Positions 35,694 to 44,212 of a stretch of DNA of 64,000 nt are shown here, in pieces. Every line of letters begins with the position of its first letter. The stretch's first letter is position 1. The notes under the pieces were generated by a model. It was given only the letters and a program-made list of their open reading frames with translations. It made no database searches and was not told where the DNA came from. Source of the stretch: Streptomyces sp. SCL15-4 (GTDB lineage: Bacteria; Actinomycetota; Actinomycetes; Streptomycetales; Streptomycetaceae); assembly GCF_033366695.1 (NCBI RefSeq), contig NZ_JAOBTQ010000001.1, forward strand, positions 310,001 through 374,000. Direction: 5' to 3'. Position numbers and translations under genes: made by a program.

Positions 35694-36659
35694 GTGTTCA
35701 GCTTCGAGCCGTCGCGCCGCCGTACCGTCCGCACCGCCGCAGTCGGCGCTCTCGCCGCCGCGGCCTGCGTCACCGTTCTGGCCGGCAGTGCCGAGGCCAT
35801 CGTCAACGGGTCGGACTCCACCGAGAGTTACCCGTTCATGGCGGTCATCCCGGCCTCGGCCCCGGACCAGGGTCTACGTGACGGGAACTGCGGGGCATCG
35901 CTGATCGATCCGCAGTGGGTGCTGACGGCGGCCCACTGCGTGCGGGTCGAGGGCCTCAAGCCGGCCGGCATCGTGCGGGTCGGCAGTGACCACCGCAAGT
36001 CCGGCGGCACCGTACGGAAGATCGACCGCACCTTCGTCCACCCCGGCTATGTGAACGGCGACGACAAGGCCGCCAACAAGAACGACATCGCACTGATACG
36101 CCTGGACCGTCCGGTCGCCCAGCGGCCCATCAAGATCGCCGAGCAGGCGGGGCCGCCTGGCACACCGACCCGGCTCCTGGGCTTCGGCACCACCGTCGAC
36201 AACGAGTTCGAGTTCCCGGACCGGTTGCGGGAACTGAGCACCCGCAGGGGCGCCGAGTCCGAGTGCGCGCCCGGCTACGCGGACCGGACCCGGCTGTGCA
36301 CGATCACCACCGTGCCCAAGGCCATGGCGTGCTTCGGGGACTCCGGCGGACCGCAGGTCCACAAGGGCCGGGACGGCCGCTGGGAGCTGATCGGCGTCAC
36401 CTCGGGTCCCGGCGCTCCGAAGGTTCCGTGCTCCGAGGGCCCCGGCCTCTACACCAGCGCGCCCGCCTACGCGGGCTGGATCCGCAAGACCATGAAGGCA
36501 CACAGCGCTCCGTCGGCGGCGGCCGAGGGCTCCGGCCTGACCGAGACCGGCAACAGCGACGACACCGCGGCGATCACCGGCGCGGCCGCCGTGCTGGTCG
36601 CCGCCGGTGGCGGCACCGCCCTCGCAGTACGCCGCCGCAAGGCCCGTCGCACCGCCTGA
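35694..36659 (+). CDS. Secreted trypsin-like serine protease (S1) with C-terminal wall-sorting signal
   Basis: A 321-residue protease. The signal peptide ends AGSAEA and is followed directly by IVNGSDSTE, so signal cleavage alone would create the Ile-Val N-terminus that activates trypsin folds. The catalytic triad is His in TAAHCVRV, Asp in [10 protein letters not shown] and Ser in FGDSGGPQV, with disulfide-forming cysteines. The C-terminus has LTETG, then a hydrophobic segment ([21 protein letters not shown]) and RRRKARR, the layout of a sortase-E-type cell-wall anchor (LAxTG-like). The GTG at 35694 follows AAAGGGAATCC. It faces away from the MoxR operon across 262 bp. Confidence 0.92.
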   Translation: MFSFEPSRRRTVRTAAVGALAAAACVTVLAGSAEAIVNGSDSTESYPFMAVIPASAPDQGLRDGNCGASLIDPQWVLTAAHCVRVEGLKPAGIVRVGSDHRKSGGTVRKIDRTFVHPGYVNGDDKAANKNDIALIRLDRPVAQRPIKIAEQAGPPGTPTRLLGFGTTVDNEFEFPDRLRELSTRRGAESECAPGYADRTRLCTITTVPKAMACFGDSGGPQVHKGRDGRWELIGVTSGPGAPKVPCSEGPGLYTSAPAYAGWIRKTMKAHSAPSAAAEGSGLTETGNSDDTAAITGAAAVLVAAGGGTALAVRRRKARRTA

Positions 36660-36704
36660 GCGCAACCAGCGCGGCCCCGAGACGGCCACCGTGCCAGGGA
36701 GCCG

Positions 36705-36860
36705 GTGGACGAGGTGGCACGGGAGCACCGGGCGCGGCCGGAGGAGGCGTTCGCCGCCTTCGAACGGCTCCCTTCCGTACAGCGACGGGGATACCGCCGT
36801 ACGCTTGCTCGCAGGAGGATCGACACGAGGCGGAGTCGGGTTCGGAGCGCGCGGGCGGGA
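36705..36860 (+). pseudogene. Possible remnant of a YdeI/OmdA-type protein
   Basis: The frame DEVAREHRARPEEAFAAFER followed by RRGYRR and RRIDTRRSRV resembles the C-terminal bacteriocin-protection (OmdA) region of YdeI-like proteins, but it has no proper start or domain upstream and quickly loses similarity. Weak evidence; it could be coincidental Arg-rich sequence in the spacer before the hydrolase gene. Confidence 0.22.
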
Positions 36861-36910
36861 CCTGCCCGGCATGGCCGCGCCCCAGCGCCCGGACCGCCAG
36901 GAGGAGTTCA

Positions 36911-37759
36911 GTGCCGTACGCCACGACGCCGGACGGAACACGCATCGCCTACCAGGTCCAAGGCTCCGGATCCCCCTTGGTGCTGCTCGCGGGACAGGCC
37001 AACAACCACCGCTGGTGGGACGGGGTCCGCGGCGACTTCCACCCCGCCCGCACCACCATCACGCTGGACTACCGTGGCACGGGCGACAGCGACGCACCGC
37101 GGCTTCCGTACAGCACGTCGGTTTTCGCCCGTGACGTCGTCCGCGTCCTCGACGAACTCGGCATCGACCGAGCCGACGTCTACGGTACGTCGATGGGCGG
37201 CCGGGTCGCCCAGCAACTGGCCGTCCAGCACGCCGGGCGGGTCCGCGCCCTCGTCCTGGGCTGTACCTCACCCGGTGGCCGCCACGGCATCGAGCGCACC
37301 GACGACGTACGCCGTTCACTGGCCCACCCGGACCCTGCCGAGGCCCGGCACGCGTTGCTCCAGCTGATGTACACACCGGCCTGGCTCGCGGACAATCCGG
37401 GTCCCTTCCACACGCTCGGCGACCCCGCCATGACTCCGCACGCCCGGCGCGGCCATCTCTTCGCCAGCGACCGGCACGATGCCTGGGACGCGCTTCCCCG
37501 TGTGCAGGCCCCCACCCTGGTCCTGCACGGCAGTGACGATCGCCTCAACCCGACCGCGAACGCCTCCTTGCTCGCGGCACGCATCCCCGGTGCGCGGTCG
37601 CACGTGATTCCCGGTGCCCGGCACGCCTACTTCGAGGAGTTCCGCACCACGGCGTCCCCGCTGGTCCTCGACTTCCTCGATACGGGTACGGTCAAAGACC
37701 GAGGGTTCTCCATGGGTACGGTCGGCGCGAGCTCGCCGCCGGTACGCGTCCGGCAGTAG
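36911..37759 (+). CDS. Alpha/beta hydrolase
   Basis: A 282-residue serine hydrolase. It shows an oxyanion-side loop near VLLAGQANNHRWW, nucleophile elbow YGTSMGGRVAQQL (Ser about residue 96), acid HGSDDRLNP and His in IPGARHAYFEEF. It is typical of esterase/lactonase or C-C hydrolases of the 3-oxoadipate enol-lactonase type. The GTG at 36911 follows GAGGAGTTCA. Its 3' end overlaps the convergent DUF5995 gene by 133 bp, so one of the two C-termini may be an extended read-through after loss of an earlier stop. Confidence 0.9.
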   Translation: MPYATTPDGTRIAYQVQGSGSPLVLLAGQANNHRWWDGVRGDFHPARTTITLDYRGTGDSDAPRLPYSTSVFARDVVRVLDELGIDRADVYGTSMGGRVAQQLAVQHAGRVRALVLGCTSPGGRHGIERTDDVRRSLAHPDPAEARHALLQLMYTPAWLADNPGPFHTLGDPAMTPHARRGHLFASDRHDAWDALPRVQAPTLVLHGSDDRLNPTANASLLAARIPGARSHVIPGARHAYFEEFRTTASPLVLDFLDTGTVKDRGFSMGTVGASSPPVRVRQ

Positions 37760-38595
37760 TCGTCGCGGATCCTCCGGTAACCGGGGACGCGGACCGTGCC
37801 CAGCAGTTGTGCCCATTGCGCGGCGTTCGTCTCGATCCCGCGGATGACGCGGTCGCGGGCGGCCTGGTCGGGAGCCTCGGCGAGCTGCCGCGCATGCTCC
37901 CACGCCTGGGCGCGCCAGGTGCGGAACAGCTGCTGGGCGGTAAGACCGGCGATGGGGTTCCAGCGGTCGTCGGCGAGGGCGACCAGCGGGTCGTAGCGAC
38001 CGGCGACGTCCTGGACGGCTGAGCCGTAGGCCCGGTCCAGGACGGTCTGGAAACGGTCGTAATCGGGCTTGCGCGTGCCTCCTCCGGGACGGGTGAGGCC
38101 GAGGGCGGCCAGGACGTACGGCATGTCCCGCTGGATGTGCGCGTTGGCTCCCAGGAGCACGTCCTGCCCGGCGTTGACATCGGCCGTGCGCGCCGCCGTG
38201 AACGCCGCGTGCCAGGCGGCCGGGACGGGGCGCCCCGCGCGGTCGGCCTCGTAAGCGTCGAGGTACAGGTTGACGAAGCCGGTGTTGAGGCTGCCGGCGA
38301 GCCATGACGGTTCGTCGAAGGCGCCGCCGTCGGCGACCGCCGCCTCCAGCGAGCGCTCGAGGTGGACGTAGATGGCGGGGAAGGGCGCGCGGTGGTCGCA
38401 GCCCAGCCGGTCCCGGATCCCCTCCAGGGTGCGGCGCGCGTCCTGCACGCAGCGGATGACCGCGCCTTGGCACACCAGGTGTCCGGCCGGAACCGCGGCC
38501 GGCGCGGCGGCGGAGGCCGTGCCGCCGGCCAGGGCGACAACTCCCGCCATGGCGACGGCGATGAACGTACGGACTGCGCGCGGCCGACGGCCCAT
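37627..38595 (-). CDS. Secreted DUF5995-family protein
   Basis: A 322-residue exported protein with a clear signal peptide (TFIAVAMAGVVALAGGTASA). The body (about 35-270) is helical, with the family-typical RCVQDARRTLEGIRDRLGCD, YLDAYEADRAGRPVPAAW and HIQRDMPYVLAALGL, characteristic of DUF5995; its function is unknown. The His-Asp and Asn-rich helices recall metal-dependent hydrolase folds, but no catalytic motif is certain. The ATG at 38595 follows GAGGAGGGGCGGGC. The last 40 residues overlap the convergent alpha/beta hydrolase gene and look low-complexity. Confidence 0.82.
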   Translation of the reverse strand: MGRRPRAVRTFIAVAMAGVVALAGGTASAAAPAAVPAGHLVCQGAVIRCVQDARRTLEGIRDRLGCDHRAPFPAIYVHLERSLEAAVADGGAFDEPSWLAGSLNTGFVNLYLDAYEADRAGRPVPAAWHAAFTAARTADVNAGQDVLLGANAHIQRDMPYVLAALGLTRPGGGTRKPDYDRFQTVLDRAYGSAVQDVAGRYDPLVALADDRWNPIAGLTAQQLFRTWRAQAWEHARQLAEAPDQAARDRVIRGIETNAAQWAQLLGTVRVPGYRRIRDDYCRTRTGGELAPTVPMENPRSLTVPVSRKSRTSGDAVVRNSSK

Positions 38596-38776
38596 GCCCG
38601 CCCCTCCTCGTACTCCCCGGCGACAGAGATGCCCACCTACTGGAACGAGGCCGAGGGAGAGGAGGTTACGGCCGACAGGGCGACGCGAACACGCGGCGCG
38701 GACGGCGGCGCGGCGAAGCCGACCGAACGGTACCGAGGCGCAAGTCGCCCCGGGGCCTAGCCCCTCACGCGGCGTC

Positions 38777-39268
38777 TCAGCCGACCTGGTGGCCGGCCGC
38801 CTCCCCGTCTGGGTCGTCGGCCAGCATGACGACCGCCTTGATCCGTTTGCCCACCGGCTCGCGATGCACCTCGAAGCTCCGGCAGACGGCCATGACGATC
38901 TCCAGTCCGTGCTGCCCCACCCGTCCCGGATCGGCGGCTCGGGCGACCGGCATCACCGGATCGCTGTCCCACACCGTCACGTCCACGGCGCCGTCGCCGA
39001 TCCCCAGCGTCAGCAGACAGGGGCCCGGAGCGTGTCTGAGGGCGTTGGTCACCAACTCGCTGACCACCAGCTGGACCATGCCCATCACACGGTCCGACAC
39101 CGGAAGCCCGTGCACCGCCTGTACGTCCTCGAGGAAGGACCGGGCCAACTCGCGCGCCCCGGCGATCTCCTCGCTGCTTCCGAACGCCGCGGACACCTCT
39201 GCCGACGCCAGAGAGTCCCGGCCCTCGCCCTCTTCCGCCTGCACCATGTGGCCGCCTTGCCTGAGCAT
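38777..39268 (-). CDS. Anti-sigma-type ATP-binding regulatory kinase (HATPase_c_2)
   Basis: About 163 residues of the RsbW/SpoIIAB-like family that is abundant in Streptomyces. The GHKL ATPase fold is visible as LVVSELVTNALRHA (N box), TVWDSDP (G1 region) and GQHGLEIVMAVC (G2). Such proteins bind sigma factors or anti-anti-sigma partners. An ATG at 39268 or 39247 may be the start; the upstream extension is not codon-like. No STAS or PP2C partner is adjacent. Confidence 0.85.
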   Translation of the reverse strand: MLRQGGHMVQAEEGEGRDSLASAEVSAAFGSSEEIAGARELARSFLEDVQAVHGLPVSDRVMGMVQLVVSELVTNALRHAPGPCLLTLGIGDGAVDVTVWDSDPVMPVARAADPGRVGQHGLEIVMAVCRSFEVHREPVGKRIKAVVMLADDPDGEAAGHQVG

Positions 39269-39610
39269 CTCAACCCGGACCGTCTGCCCCAACGGCCCGA
39301 CTACAGACACGACGCACAGGTAATCCGAGAAGTTGCCCAGATCCGCTACACATCCGGAGAAACTGTCAGGGAATATCGACGGAAGCCGTGTCGGCGGCCG
39401 GGGTGCCCGGCCTGGCGCTCCGCGCCCGGAGTACCCGCCGCCCAGTCGGCGGGCGGCTGGGCGGGCCCGGTCCGCACGGCCGTACGTACCACCGGCCCTC
39501 CTCGCTCCGGTACGACCACATCGGCCTGCCCGGCCGCTGCTCGCGCACCAGGCCTCCGGCACCGGCCCCGCGGCAGCGCCGCGACCACGCGGCACGCGCG
39601 ATCCGGCGCG

Positions 39611-40264
39611 TCAGGGGATCCGGGCCTCGATGTGGGCGAGTTGGGCGGCGAGGATCTCTTCGAACGCGGCGCGGCGGTCCGCTCCGAGCGGGCGGACGTC
39701 GCGGGCGAAGTGGGCCAGGGCGGGGAAGCGTTCGGGGTCGGCGCCGAGCACCGCGACGCGGAACTGCTCCATGCCCTGTTCGTACTCCTCCGGAGCGATG
39801 GCGCCGGCACCGGCCTCGGACGTGATCAGCGACGCGAGGAGGATCACGATGCGGTGATACCGGACCGGGACCTCCTCGTCGGGCAGGCCGGACGCGCGCA
39901 GGGCCTGCAGCAATTCCTCCATGACCAACCGGGATCCGGTGCCGCCGGACCCGTAGCGTCCCCATACCGCGGCGAGTTGGAGCTGCTCGCCGAAGGCCTC
40001 GCGCAGGCGCATGGCCAGGGCGGTGACACGCTGCTTCCAGTCGCCCGCCGGCCGGTAGCCCTCCATGGCGGCCAGCAGGACCCGGTCGGCGACCGCGCGC
40101 AGCAGTTCGGTCTTGTTGCGGAAGTGCCGGTAGAGGCTGGAGGAGTCGGTCCCGAGCGCTGCGGCGAGCTTGCGCACGCTGAACGACTCGGCGTCGCTCG
40201 TGCGCAGCAGTTCCGCCGCCGTGTCCAGGATCTCCTCGGTCGACCATCGCCTTCGGCCAGTCAT
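39611..40264 (-). CDS. TetR family regulator of the divergent esterase
   Basis: A 217-residue TetR repressor with HTH FSVRKLAAALGTDSSSLYRH (about residues 30-50) and a C-terminal TetR_C-type effector domain (LITSEAGAGAIAPEEYEQ). The ATG at 40264 is preceded by GAGAGGGGCGAG and preferred over one at 40288. It is divergently transcribed from the esterase at 40392. A perfect 23-bp dyad in the shared 127-bp spacer is the expected operator, so it should repress both itself and the esterase until an ester or related ligand binds. Confidence 0.93.
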   Translation of the reverse strand: MTGRRRWSTEEILDTAAELLRTSDAESFSVRKLAAALGTDSSSLYRHFRNKTELLRAVADRVLLAAMEGYRPAGDWKQRVTALAMRLREAFGEQLQLAAVWGRYGSGGTGSRLVMEELLQALRASGLPDEEVPVRYHRIVILLASLITSEAGAGAIAPEEYEQGMEQFRVAVLGADPERFPALAHFARDVRPLGADRRAAFEEILAAQLAHIEARIP

Positions 40265-40305
40265 CTCGCCCCTCTCATCCGAACTCATCCTACCTGTGCA
40301 CTTGG

Positions 40306-40328
40306 TTATGCACGCACCGCGTGCATAA
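40306..40328. promoter_or_regulatory. TetR operator, perfect 10-bp dyad TTATGCACGC-N3-GCGTGCATAA
   Basis: Perfect 10-bp arms separated by ACC lie in the spacer between the divergent tetR and esterase genes, in one of the few A/T-rich patches of this region. Size, symmetry and position match a TetR-family operator. The TATGCAC and GCATAA parts may overlap the -10 elements of one or both promoters. Confidence 0.85.
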
Positions 40329-40391
40329 TGGGGACAACGCACGGTCCGACCACAACGGCCCCGGCATCCGGCCGGGAGGGGAGAAGGACAC

Positions 40392-41354
40392 ATGAGCGAG
40401 ACCACTACCGCGACACGGCCTCCGGAGCCCGACTTCTCGGCGATCACGGCCGAGGAACTCATCGCCTACCGCGACGCGGAGAACCGCTTCCGGGCCTCCG
40501 GCGCGGCGCGGGCGATCCTCGGTGAGCCGGACACCGGCGCCGCGATCGTCTGGCAGGAGATCGCGCTGCCCGGCCGCGACCTAACGGTCCGGGTCTACCG
40601 GCCGGCCCCGACGGGAGAAGCCGAAGCCGCGCCTCCGGCCGGCCTGCCGCTCGTGGTCCATGTCCATGGCGGCGGCTTCGTGGGCACGGCGGTGCAGTGC
40701 GACTGGACCAACAGCCACCTGGCCGCGAAACTGCCCGCCCTCGTCGTCTCGGTCGAGCACCGCCTCCTCGCCCCCGACAGCCCTCTCGCGAACGCCGCCG
40801 ACGACGGCTGGGACGTGCTCCGGCACGTGGTCCGTAACGCCGCGCGGTGGGGCGCCGACCCGGCGCGCGCGGCCGTCTTCGGCGAGAGCTGTGGCGCGTT
40901 GATCAGCGCGCTGACGGCCATCCGGGCCAGGGAGGCCGACCTGGACCTCAAGGCGCAGGTGCTGGTCAACCCCGCGGTCGACGTGACCGAGACGATGTTC
41001 GACCATCCCTCGATCACCGAGTACGCGTACAGCCCGAGCCGGGCCCTGCCACAACTGCGGTTCGTCCAGCGGCTCGCCGTCCCGCCGGGAGCCGACGCCG
41101 GCGCACTCTCACCGCTGTACGCGGACGACCTGAGCGGGCTCGCCCCGGCGCTCGTGGTGGTGCCCACCCAGGACGCGCTGGCCGACCACGGCCGCCGCTA
41201 TGCCGAGCGGCTGCGCGAGGCGGGGACGCCCGTGCGGCTTTCCGAGTACCCGGGAGCCAGGCACGCGTTCCTCACCATGCCCGGCGTGGAACCACAGGCC
41301 GAGGCCGCCCAGGCGGAGATCCTCGCGTTCCTCCGCACGGCCCTGGCCAAGTGA
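40392..41354 (+). CDS. Alpha/beta hydrolase, hormone-sensitive-lipase type esterase
   Basis: A 320-residue esterase of the HSL (family IV) group. Seen: oxyanion motif HVHGGGFVG (about residues 87-95), nucleophile GESCGALIS (Ser about 160; Cys follows where Ala is common), the Asp region around TQDALADHG and the catalytic His in ARHAFLTM. The ATG at 40392 follows GGGAGGGGAGAAGGACAC. Regulated by the divergent TetR through the dyad at 40306-40328. Substrates are short-chain esters or lactones; the physiological one is unknown. Confidence 0.92.
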   Translation: MSETTTATRPPEPDFSAITAEELIAYRDAENRFRASGAARAILGEPDTGAAIVWQEIALPGRDLTVRVYRPAPTGEAEAAPPAGLPLVVHVHGGGFVGTAVQCDWTNSHLAAKLPALVVSVEHRLLAPDSPLANAADDGWDVLRHVVRNAARWGADPARAAVFGESCGALISALTAIRAREADLDLKAQVLVNPAVDVTETMFDHPSITEYAYSPSRALPQLRFVQRLAVPPGADAGALSPLYADDLSGLAPALVVVPTQDALADHGRRYAERLREAGTPVRLSEYPGARHAFLTMPGVEPQAEAAQAEILAFLRTALAK

Positions 41355-41600
41355 CCCGGGAACGATGCGGCGCGGTCCCGGCGCGCGCATGACCGGCACC
41401 TACGGCACGAGGCCGCCGCCACTGTTCCGGAGGCCGTCGATCCGGGCGGCACCGTGTTCGCCGCCGGCGACTTCTGCGGCGACGGAGTGAACGAGGAACT
41501 CTTCGGCCGGGTCCTCGCGCCGCACCGCGCGGGTGCGGTCACCGAGACCTGAAGTGAGCCGCACCGCCGAGGGCCCGGTCCCGAGGCGGAGGAAGGCCGG

Positions 41601-41632
41601 AGGGGGCCCGGTTGATCGATGCCGGGCCCTCT
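41601..41632 (-). terminator. Terminator hairpin behind tRNA relic
   Basis: Near-perfect 11-bp arms around GGGCCCGG and CCGGGCCC with a short loop TTGATCGAT lie immediately downstream (minus sense) of the initiator-tRNA relic, at the distance seen behind Streptomyces tRNA genes. It may equally end the plus-strand esterase transcript. Confidence 0.65.
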
Positions 41633-41635
41633 CCT

Positions 41636-41712
41636 TCGTAGCCGGGACAGGACGTGAACCTGCGGCCTGTCGGTCGTGCGCCCAGCAAGCCGCCGAGCTG
41701 CTCCACCCCACG
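41636..41712 (-). pseudogene. Decayed initiator tRNA (tRNA-fMet) relic
   Basis: Read on the minus strand, this 77-nt segment follows the Streptomyces tRNA-fMet along its whole length. It retains GGGGTGGAGCAGCTCGG (D arm region), GCTGGGC before the anticodon, GCAGGTTC (T arm) and TCCTGTCCC. The anticodon stem is mispaired, the invariant T33 is G, and CAT has become CAC, so it cannot be a working initiator. A tRNA-like terminator follows. Length agreement (77 nt) and conserved arms argue against chance. Confidence 0.6.
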
Positions 41713-41759
41713 TCGGTGGTGCCGCTCCGCACAGGGCTTCCGCAGGCCGGCGGGAAATG

Positions 41760-41963
41760 TCAGCCGCGGACGATGTTCTCCGCCTGGGGGCCCTTCTGGC
41801 CCTGGGTCACGTCGAACGTGACCTTCTCGCCCTCGACCAGCTCGCGGTACCCGTTGCCGGAGATGTTCGAGTAGTGGGCGAAGACGTCCGGTCCGCCGCC
41901 GTCCTGGGCGATGAAACCGAAGCCCTTCTCGGAGTTGAACCACTTCACGGTGCCGCTGGCCAT
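41760..41963 (-). CDS. Cold-shock protein (CspA family)
   Basis: A 67-residue single-stranded nucleic-acid-binding OB-fold protein. It begins [18 protein letters not shown] (RNP1-type motif KGFGFI), then DVFAHYSNI (RNP2-type) and a standard C-terminus [10 protein letters not shown]. It has the normal length of the family; Tyr replaces the more common Phe in FAHYS. It acts as an RNA chaperone and is one of several paralogues expected in Streptomyces. It ends 47 bp downstream of the tRNA relic, both on the minus strand. Confidence 0.96.
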   Translation of the reverse strand: MASGTVKWFNSEKGFGFIAQDGGGPDVFAHYSNISGNGYRELVEGEKVTFDVTQGQKGPQAENIVRG

Positions 41964-42641
41964 ACTGCGTCCTTCGATCTTGCCGGGGGTGCCGGCCGGG
42001 ATGAATAGCGGGATCCTCCACTGTGGGAAGACGCCCGGCGTCCGTTCTACCCCGCCCAGGGCCCCGTCATACGATCATCCGCCCACAAGTCGGATGCGGT
42101 CTGATCCGGCAGACGACGCGGACCCGCGCGACGACCACCCCAAACAACCTCCTCGGGACGCCTTTTCCGCAGGTCAGCGAGTGGTTACCGCCCCTGTCGC
42201 CCCGTGTCCGACGCCGGGTGTCCGCCCTGCGAATACCCGCACACGGAGGACGACTCCCCCGGCCGTGGGCAGCTCACTGAAGAAGGTGAACAAGCTCCAG
42301 CCGGTTCACGGGCTCCACAGCGACTGCGGGCGAAGTCGTTCGCGGGCGGCGGAGAGACTGGCGGCGGCCCGGCGGGCGTGGGCGCGCGATGGTGGCTGCG
42401 TCCGCGCCGTCGTTCCGGACCATCTGTCGTCGATCGCGAAGATGCCGGGCAGGCTCATCGCCCCGCTACGCCGGCGGCCTGGCCTCCGGCGAGATCACCG
42501 GCACCGAGGGCACCGGCAACGCAGGACGCGGTACTGCGCGGGTGGCGGGAGTCGCGGAGTCCTGTTTGCGGAGAGCCGCTTGCCACTTCGCCGTGGCTTC
42601 GGGCGAAAGAGGCGGAAGCAGTCCGCCGGCGCTGGGACGGG
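41964..42641. other. Non-coding stretch between cold-shock and YrdC-like genes
   Basis: A 678-bp stretch: the first part is the promoter and 5' leader of the cold-shock gene, and the rest has no frame with convincing codon use or a recognisable product on either strand. Given the decayed sequences on both sides, it may hold scrambled remnants. Confidence 0.5.
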
Positions 42642-43352
42642 TCAGGCGTAGCGGGCCCGCAGGTAGCGCAGGTACGCGTCGACTGTGGTGTGGTACTGGT
42701 CCTGCGCCCCGTGGCGGTGCAGTTCGAGTCGGCCGGCGGGGTGCAGGCGTACGGTCGTCGTCGCCCGGCGCGGCGCGGGGCCGCGCCGCGGCGGACCGGT
42801 GGGGCCGGCGACCGCGGAGGCGGCGGCTGCGGGTTCGGCGAGGACGGGGACGGTGGCGGGGAACATCGCCAGCGCTTCCCGGCTGGTGGACGCGGGTGGG
42901 TGCCCGGTGCGGTTGGCACTGCTGACATACAGCACCGGATGGTCGTGCAGGAGTGGACGCAGCGGCTGCCATCGGGCGCCGAAGAGCAGCACCCAGCCGT
43001 CCTTGTGGGCGGGCTTCAGCCAGGCCGGCCGTGCGGCGTCGGCGCGCACAGGCACGAGTACCGTGAGGTGCTCCTCCGCCAGGAGCCGCTCCGCCAGGAG
43101 GATATGGGCGGCCGGCAGGTCCCAGAGGCCGCGCAGGCGCTGGAGGGTTCGGGGGTGGTGCGCCCACAGGGCGACCGGCTGGCCGCCGGGGCGTCCTTTG
43201 GCCTCGTTGACGGTCCGGGCCCGGGTGGCGGTCACCACATGGGTCAGCGGCTCGGGGTTGGGCAGGACCACGGCCGCGCCCTCCCTCAGGGCGCGGCGCG
43301 CCTGTGCGAGGGATGCCGGTGCGCGCGTCGGCGGATCGGTACTCGGATTCAT
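42642..43352 (-). CDS. YrdC/Sua5-like carbamoyl-AMP synthase paralogue (second copy)
   Basis: A 236-residue YrdC-domain protein. YrdC/TsaC enzymes make threonylcarbamoyl-AMP from threonine, bicarbonate and ATP; related domains form carbamoyl adenylates in HypF and TobZ. Seen: VVLPNPEPLTHVV (divergent from the usual PTETVYGL), NEAKGRPGGQPVALW (KxR region) and the SANxSG-like YVSSANRTGHP. The tail after about 170 is unrelated to Sua5. The ATG at 43352 overlaps the stop of the upstream DRE-TIM relic by 4 nt (ATGA). It is probably not the housekeeping tRNA enzyme, because the substrate motif is changed and its partner is decayed. Confidence 0.8.
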   Translation of the reverse strand: MNPSTDPPTRAPASLAQARRALREGAAVVLPNPEPLTHVVTATRARTVNEAKGRPGGQPVALWAHHPRTLQRLRGLWDLPAAHILLAERLLAEEHLTVLVPVRADAARPAWLKPAHKDGWVLLFGARWQPLRPLLHDHPVLYVSSANRTGHPPASTSREALAMFPATVPVLAEPAAAASAVAGPTGPPRRGPAPRRATTTVRLHPAGRLELHRHGAQDQYHTTVDAYLRYLRARYA

Positions 43353-43911
43353 GACGGGTTCCTGCCGGTGAGGTGGGTGAGGCGGTCAAGGTAGTCGGCG
43401 AAAGCGGCGTCATCGCTCACGGCGCGGCCGGTGCGGCACGCGCACACGTCGACGGCGATGGTGTCGCCCGGGCCGCGGGCGTGTCTCACCGGGTCGATGC
43501 CGGCGGCGAGCGCTTCGGCGGCGGTGCGGTGGGCCGCCTTCGCCGTCGCCTCCGAGGCATGGACGACCACCATGACCCGGGCGGGCCGGCTGTCCCGCAC
43601 GGAGGCGACGGCCTGTTCCACGTCCCGCCGGCCACCCCGGCACACCGCTGCCACGCCCACCGCTCCCTCGGCCTCCCGCGCGACCCGCGGCCTCGGCCTC
43701 CTGGGCACGCACTGCCGGGAAACCCGCGGATGAGGACCACGCGCCGCGGACCGTCCGCACCGGACATCCGCTCCGTCTCGTGAGCGTGCGCCAGTCGCAT
43801 CCGGAAGCCGGCGCTCGTCAATGTCTTGGCCTGGGCTCCGTCCCGGGCCGAGTCTTCCCGCAGCACCACCCGGCCGGCCGTCGCCGGCCCCCGCATCCCG
43901 TCCTCGGACAT
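43349..43911 (-). pseudogene. Frameshifted, truncated DRE-TIM lyase relic (paralogue of 48557-49804)
   Basis: The N-terminal frame gives VVLREDSARDGAQAKTL and AHETERMSGADGPRRVV with GFPGSAC, clearly the same as VVFEESARDGAQGKTL, GADGHRHVM and GFPSAC in the intact enzyme at 48557-49804. Near 43700 the reading frame shifts, and the next frame continues the homology (VCRGGRRDVEQAVASVRDS, AVDVCA) until YLDRLT, then ends. The C-terminal half of the barrel is missing (about 187 versus 415 residues). The relic still overlaps the YrdC-like gene by 4 nt, so the pair was once an operon. Confidence 0.8.
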
Positions 43912-44136
43912 CCCGTCCCCGCATCGTCCGGCCTTCGGTCACGTCGCCGGACCACCCGGCACGCCGACGACAAAACGATCCACCGCCCTGGTCACCGAAG
44001 TCAGGTCGCACCCGGACCGGTCACCCGAATGAGGGAACAGCGCGCACCCGCCCTCCCCGTTGCCCGGCCCGCTCGGAATTCGGCGTATTTCCGCAGGGGG
44101 ACGCGAGGCGCGACACGGAAGGTGATCATACGGATA

Positions 44137-44161
44137 GCGCTATAAGCGCACCAAAGGTGCG
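44137..44161. promoter_or_regulatory. Two overlapping inverted repeats (GCGCT-N3-AGCGC and CGCACC-N3-GGTGCG)
   Basis: The first dyad covers 44137-44149 and the second 44147-44161; both are perfect with 3-bp spacers and share bases. This arrangement suggests a tandem repressor site. It lies about 600 bp before the sigma-factor gene and 225 bp before the relic pair start. Confidence 0.45.
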
Positions 44162-44212
44162 TTTGGGCGTGAGCGCAGGCAGGCGAACGCCACATCGCAC
44201 CACATTATCTAA

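Noticed and set aside
41389..41552. Short frame reading VFAAGDFCGDGVNEELFGR after the esterase
   Set aside because: It has no start or ribosome site, no recognisable family and lies between a gene and the tRNA relic; it could be a remnant but cannot be supported.
43349..43911. Treating the DRE-TIM relic as a functional gene with a single sequencing error
   Set aside because: Even after correcting the frameshift the protein would end at about 187 residues and lack the second half of the barrel, including the metal-binding histidines.
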